Below, in pieces: positions 17,331 through 19,721 of a stretch of DNA of 19,721 nucleotides (position 1 is the stretch's first letter; the number at the start of each line of letters is the position of its first letter). The DNA comes from Patescibacteria group bacterium (GTDB lineage Bacteria > Patescibacteriota > UBA1384 > CAILIB01), in assembly GCA_018968785.1 (NCBI GenBank), contig JAGWZN010000002.1, forward strand, positions 1 through 19,721, given 5' to 3'. The notes beneath the pieces were generated by a model, which was not told where the DNA came from, ran no database searches, and worked only from the letters and a program-made list of their open reading frames with translations. The translations under genes and the position numbers were made by a program.

Positions 17331-17390
17331 CTACTCCCGGGGTGAGGCGAAAAAGTAAAACCAGAAATAGGTGTTGTGGAAGTTTTTCAT
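17331..17390 (-). CDS. Aromatic leader peptide of the DAHP synthase operon (19 aa)
   Basis: This short ORF encodes MKNFHNTYFWFYFFASPRE and ends in two consecutive TAG codons. Seven consecutive residues (positions 8-14) are aromatic and include Phe, Tyr and Trp. Such a run, in front of a terminator and an aromatic-biosynthesis gene, is the signature of an attenuation leader such as those of pheA, pheST or trp operons. An in-frame ATG at 17411 would give a 26-residue version. I prefer the 17390 start because the candidate promoter would begin transcription only a few bases before it. There is no Shine-Dalgarno motif, so initiation may be leaderless. Ribosome stalling on scarce aromatic aminoacyl-tRNA is the expected signal. 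Confidence 0.82.
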   Translation of the reverse strand: MKNFHNTYFWFYFFASPRE

Positions 17391-17394
17391 ACGC

Positions 17395-17407
17395 GTACTC
17401 AGAGTAC
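17395..17407. promoter_or_regulatory. 13-bp perfect dyad overlapping the candidate -10 (possible operator)
   Basis: GTACTC-A-GAGTAC is a perfect inverted repeat with a 1-bp centre. It covers the expected -10 element and lies just before the leader ORF. GTACT/AGTAC arms recall TrpR half-sites, though the spacing differs. If transcription starts upstream it could instead form a small RNA hairpin. Confidence 0.4.
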
Positions 17408-17429
17408 TCATCCTATACGGAAATGTCAA
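17401..17429 (-). promoter_or_regulatory. Candidate sigma-70-type promoter for the DAHP synthase operon
   Basis: A perfect TTGACA (-35) at 17429-17424 overlaps the stop codon of the upstream gene. Exactly 17 bp later is TACTCT (17406-17401), a weak -10 with three of six matches to TATAAT. Initiation about 7 bp downstream would put the 5' end near 17394, only about four bases before the leader ATG. Confidence 0.45.
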
Positions 17430-17695
17430 CCCGCCGGCTGTATCTGACTCTGCGGGAGCCGCTCCAGCCGATCGGTTGAAGGGGTGGTATACATATCCAA
17501 TGTGGCGCGGTCTATAGCTCCTAAATCGCTTAACGCACCGGTATCCAAATTGCGCAGATACACCGTATCGCCTACCCGCACCACTTCATAACAGGTACCG
17601 GTACCGTCCGGCGCTTCCAGAATGGTTCCGATTTTAATGAGTTCTTGGCCGTGATTATAGTACAAGCCCTCTTGTTGAAAGTCGGTATAGAGCAT
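17426..17695 (-). CDS. Small hypothetical protein (89 aa)
   Basis: I do not recognise this protein. It has no signal peptide or membrane segment. The middle (about 22-70) alternates short beta-type stretches with turns (KIGTILEAPDGTGTCYEVVRVGDTVYLRNLDTG), suggesting a small beta-barrel-like fold. The last ~20 residues are polar and probably disordered. It lies 56 bp downstream of the GH18 gene on the same strand and ends where the DAHP synthase promoter begins. The start is the first ATG in the frame; no Shine-Dalgarno motif is visible, but an AT-rich TTAATATAAC lies about 15 bp upstream as a possible -10. It is probably real, because the gap is otherwise empty and the composition is coding-like. 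Confidence 0.65.
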   Translation of the reverse strand: MLYTDFQQEGLYYNHGQELIKIGTILEAPDGTGTCYEVVRVGDTVYLRNLDTGALSDLGAIDRATLDMYTTPSTDRLERLPQSQIQPAG

Positions 17696-17751
17696 ATATG
17701 ACCGTTATATTAACTACTGTTGCTATACCGCTATCATACCGCCAAGCGGAC

Positions 17752-19041
17752 CTATCGCACAAACGTCTTTTTGAGAATATTCCACAAGTCGGGATAATCC
17801 TTATCGTAACCGAGCGCCCAGATACCAACACCGGCCAGCTTTTGATCTTTAGCAAACGCGTATTTCACTTGAATGGACTGATTATTCTCAAACCACGCCA
17901 CCCGATCCTTACCGGTCTTCGGATCGGTGTACCCGCACCACGGCTCCTGAGCCAAGTCATCAAAATGACAGTTACCGCCGCTAAATGTCGCGGTCTGGCG
18001 GGCCCGGCCGTAGGAAAGCGTTTCCACGTATCCGTTCGCGTCTGATTGAGGAAGAGCCAGGCTGCGCGGATCGGTTTTATCCTCAACAGGCCAATCGTAA
18101 CCGTAATAGGGAACGCCCATAATAATCTGCTTAGCCGGAATGAGCTTCAGCAAATCGCTGTAGGTGGTGGTGACATCGAAGAAGTACCGTTGGGTGGCAT
18201 GGCCGTTCATTGGCGCCACCGGACCGGCGCTATCAGAGCCGGGAGTGTAGTAGTCGTAGGACATGACTATAAACCGGTCAACCAGCGGCACCAGATTGGG
18301 AATATCGAACAGGGCGGGATCGCGACCGGAACGAGCCAGTAGATTCATATCCAGCTCGGTGCCGGGAACCGCCGCGTCCAGCTGGGTTCGCATCCGGCGC
18401 ACGAAAGTAGTGAACTCATTCGGCAAGAGGTCAGGCGGCTCGCCGGTGTACTCAAAATCCAGATTTACTTCTTTCAAATGTTTGCGCTTAACGGCCGTAA
18501 CCGCGTCATCTATCAGATTGTTTTGCTTACTTTCCGATGACAAAAATCCAGTGATCTGGTCGTTATCCAGCAAAGAGACGGTGAATCCGGTCCGGTCGCC
18601 CATAATCTGGGCTTTGGCCAGCAGATCGTTAGCCGGCGCTTGATTCCATCCAACCCAACCGGCGTCATCCTCACCTTTGGCATCTTTTCGGGCGAAGTGT
18701 CCCTGATCGTCCACGGTCAGGCTGAAGTAGATAACGTCCGTGAGCAGATCCAACCTGACGTTTTGCAGCTTATCCGCCTGCCAGGAAGGAGCGAAGCCGA
18801 TAGTCCTGGCCGTGAGGTTCTGATGCGGGTGGGTCCGATGGTAATTCAGGTAAAGCAGCGTTTTAAAGGGATTGGTGGTGGGGTAGAGGGTATAGATCCA
18901 GATTAGGGGAATGCTCAGCAAAATAACGACCACCGCTCCTATAATAAAAAACCGGGTCCAAAAAATCCGATTCTTATTCGGATAGATATCGAGATTCAGG
19001 TTATTAATCTGGCCGATCGGCTCGTTTTCTGGGGGGTTCAT
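17752..19041 (-). CDS. Membrane-anchored GH18-family glycoside hydrolase
   Basis: Predicted to cleave beta-1,4-linked GlcNAc-containing polymers (chitin or peptidoglycan), resembling bacterial YaaH/SleL-type enzymes. A 27-residue cytoplasmic end precedes a transmembrane helix at about 28-50. The GH18 barrel follows: I-G-F-A-P-S-W (81-87), the catalytic strand V-N-L-D-F-E-Y with D195 and general acid E197, F-I-V-M-S-Y-D-Y (257-264), I-I-M-G-V-P-Y-Y-G-Y-D-W (306-317) and G-V-G-I-W-A-L-G-Y-D (404-413). The catalytic Asp/Glu and the Tyr of the MSYDY strand are present, so activity is likely. No LysM or other wall-binding domain is seen. The start at 19041 is the first ATG before the membrane helix and follows an AT-rich upstream region without a Shine-Dalgarno motif. 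Together with the amidase it is the second probable wall hydrolase in the window. Confidence 0.88.
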   Translation of the reverse strand: MNPPENEPIGQINNLNLDIYPNKNRIFWTRFFIIGAVVVILLSIPLIWIYTLYPTTNPFKTLLYLNYHRTHPHQNLTARTIGFAPSWQADKLQNVRLDLLTDVIYFSLTVDDQGHFARKDAKGEDDAGWVGWNQAPANDLLAKAQIMGDRTGFTVSLLDNDQITGFLSSESKQNNLIDDAVTAVKRKHLKEVNLDFEYTGEPPDLLPNEFTTFVRRMRTQLDAAVPGTELDMNLLARSGRDPALFDIPNLVPLVDRFIVMSYDYYTPGSDSAGPVAPMNGHATQRYFFDVTTTYSDLLKLIPAKQIIMGVPYYGYDWPVEDKTDPRSLALPQSDANGYVETLSYGRARQTATFSGGNCHFDDLAQEPWCGYTDPKTGKDRVAWFENNQSIQVKYAFAKDQKLAGVGIWALGYDKDYPDLWNILKKTFVR

Positions 19042-19044
19042 AAA

Positions 19045-19056
19045 TTATGATCATAA
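19045..19056. promoter_or_regulatory. 12-bp perfect palindrome upstream of the GH18 gene
   Basis: TTATGATCATAA is perfectly self-complementary and sits 3 bp before the GH18 ATG. The 111-bp gap 19042-19152 also contains TAGTATACG as a possible -10 and two small GC-rich inverted repeats (near 19105-19137) without a T-run. I see no clear -35 and no terminator. Confidence 0.35.
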
Positions 19057-19152
19057 ATGTAACGTATACTAGAACCAGCCCAACATCAAGGCGGCGGGAA
19101 GGGCGCGTTATAAGCCCGTGTTGCCAGTCCGGGCAAAGTGCTCTTCCTGAGC

Positions 19153-19721
19153 TTACCTTAAGAGATCTTCTAATTCGCACGATATAAGGGCAGAACGGGT
19201 TAGTACGATCTGCTCATTTCTATCCAGATTGTCTGCCGTCATCCGAATCAGTTTTGTGGATATGGTGTCCCCGACTACTACCTGGTTATTTTTTTTGAAG
19301 TAGGTCTCGGTTTTATGGAGGAACAGTGTCGCGAATCGTTTAAGCTTCTTCTCGAAGGCAGGCTTAGAAGTCCATCCATTGCTTCTGAGTTCCAGCTTCT
19401 CTTCAACCTGGGGATCAATTTCCTCCGTGATATCCTTATCACCCATCCAGTAGTCGCTAATGCTGTAGCGTATCTGCACTCGCTTACCGTTATTTGTACG
19501 GTAGAAATAAGTATAAAAGAAAATGTCAGCCATGATATCCTGCCACACAGTAATCGTTTCTAACGAATCGATAGTATGGATACGGTACCCCTCCAGTAAG
19601 TGTAGGTAGCTCTCAAGCCAGTGCTCAAGCCAGTGCTCAATATAGGTTCGGTCTGAGAAAAGTGGCAGAAGATCGTTCCTTAGGTTGGTGTTACTGACCT
19701 TATTAATTTGAAGAGTTAAGC
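19153..19721 (-). CDS. Hypothetical protein, partial (5' end beyond right edge)
   Basis: The minus-strand frame is open from the right edge to the TAA at 19153, giving at least 189 codons. The GTG at 19548 is an internal valine, not a convincing start, because the frame continues upstream without a stop. I do not recognise the protein. It is rich in charged and aromatic residues, with no signal peptide or membrane helix visible in this part, and looks cytoplasmic. Its middle is helix/strand-mixed (for example KKLKRFATLFLHKTETYFKK) and it ends in L-E-D-L-L-R. Base composition is visibly more AT-rich than the genes to its left, which could reflect different expression or transfer. A 12-bp in-frame duplication lies near its visible 5' end. 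Confidence 0.6.
   Translation of the reverse strand, partial: LTLQINKVSNTNLRNDLLPLFSDRTYIEHWLEHWLESYLHLLEGYRIHTIDSLETITVWQDIMADIFFYTYFYRTNNGKRVQIRYSISDYWMGDKDITEEIDPQVEEKLELRSNGWTSKPAFEKKLKRFATLFLHKTETYFKKNNQVVVGDTISTKLIRMTADNLDRNEQIVLTRSALISCELEDLLR
19612..19635. repeat. 12-bp perfect tandem duplication inside the right-edge gene
   Basis: CTCAAGCCAGTG occurs twice in tandem, followed by five more matching bases. On the minus strand it encodes HWLE-HWLE in frame, consistent with a recent slippage duplication that keeps the reading frame. Confidence 0.85.

Larger units (their letters stand above)
17280..17390 (-). promoter_or_regulatory. Ribosome-mediated transcription attenuator upstream of DAHP synthase and transaldolase
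   Basis: Three parts are readable on the minus strand: the aromatic leader ORF (17390-17331), segment 2 CGGGAG (17339-17334) at the last codons of that ORF, and the terminator whose 5' arm holds CTCCCG (17300-17295). Segment 2 is the exact reverse complement of the terminator arm, so antiterminator and terminator exclude each other. A ribosome reaching the TAG codons would cover segment 2 and allow termination. A ribosome stalled on the aromatic codons would leave segment 2 free to sequester the terminator arm and allow read-through. The mechanism is inferred from the enterobacterial model. Confidence 0.78.

Noticed and set aside
17281..17390. T-box riboswitch in the DAHP synthase leader
   Set aside because: No T-box motif (AGGGUGGNACCGCG-like) is present; the aromatic leader ORF with competing stems explains the region better.
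17698..18045. Plus-strand ORF opposite the GH18 gene
   Set aside because: It is antisense to conserved GH18 residues and its translation has no recognisable features.
19081..19150. Possible tRNA or small RNA in the GC-rich gap beside the GH18 gene
   Set aside because: No cloverleaf, T-loop GGTTCRA or CCA-type end could be placed; only two short inverted repeats are present.
19546..19548. GTG at 19548 as the start of the right-edge gene
   Set aside because: The same frame runs on without a stop to the right edge with coding-like sequence, so this is an internal valine.

Overview
The window looks like chromosomal DNA of a Candidate Phyla Radiation (Patescibacteria) bacterium. The first operon has the CPR-style arrangement in which a VirB4-type ATPase is split over two genes (a TraC/VirB4-N-like protein and a 600-residue ATPase) and is followed by membrane-anchored envelope proteins. 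Genes are tightly packed, Shine-Dalgarno motifs are mostly absent, and TGA ends several genes, so the code is not the TGA-glycine code of Gracilibacteria/Absconditabacteria. The lineage is inferred from protein style only.

Positions 1-15643 (+ strand) form one dense run of seven genes separated by 1-14 bp or overlapping: the C-terminal part of a VirB4 N-domain-like protein, a VirB4 ATPase, a membrane-anchored zinc amidase (Amidase_3), a membrane-anchored PEGA plus beta-propeller protein, a membrane-anchored C39-like cysteine peptidase, a 2360-residue exported giant with degenerate repeats, and a GspE/PilB-type ATPase. I read this as a hybrid type IV secretion / type IV pilus-like envelope machine with its own wall- and protein-cleaving parts, possibly used for contact with another cell.

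Positions 15630-17429 (- strand) hold a small metabolic operon: DAHP synthase, then transaldolase. These are biochemically linked because transaldolase chemistry yields erythrose-4-phosphate, a DAHP synthase substrate. In front of the DAHP synthase is a leader I read as a classical ribosome-mediated transcription attenuator. It has a 19-codon leader peptide with seven consecutive aromatic residues (Tyr-Phe-Trp-Phe-Tyr-Phe-Phe), a double stop, a GC-rich intrinsic terminator, and a 6-bp antiterminator pairing that excludes the terminator. A TTGACA -35 box and a 13-bp dyad over the expected -10 lie just upstream. This is the most striking signal in the window.

Positions 17426-19721 (- strand) hold an 89-residue hypothetical protein, a membrane-anchored GH18 glycoside hydrolase, and a hypothetical gene running off the right edge. 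No tRNA, rRNA, CRISPR array, transposase or origin was seen. No gene-free stretch exceeds 300 bases; the longest are about 111 bp (19042-19152) and about 166 bp (17260-17425, which holds the attenuator).
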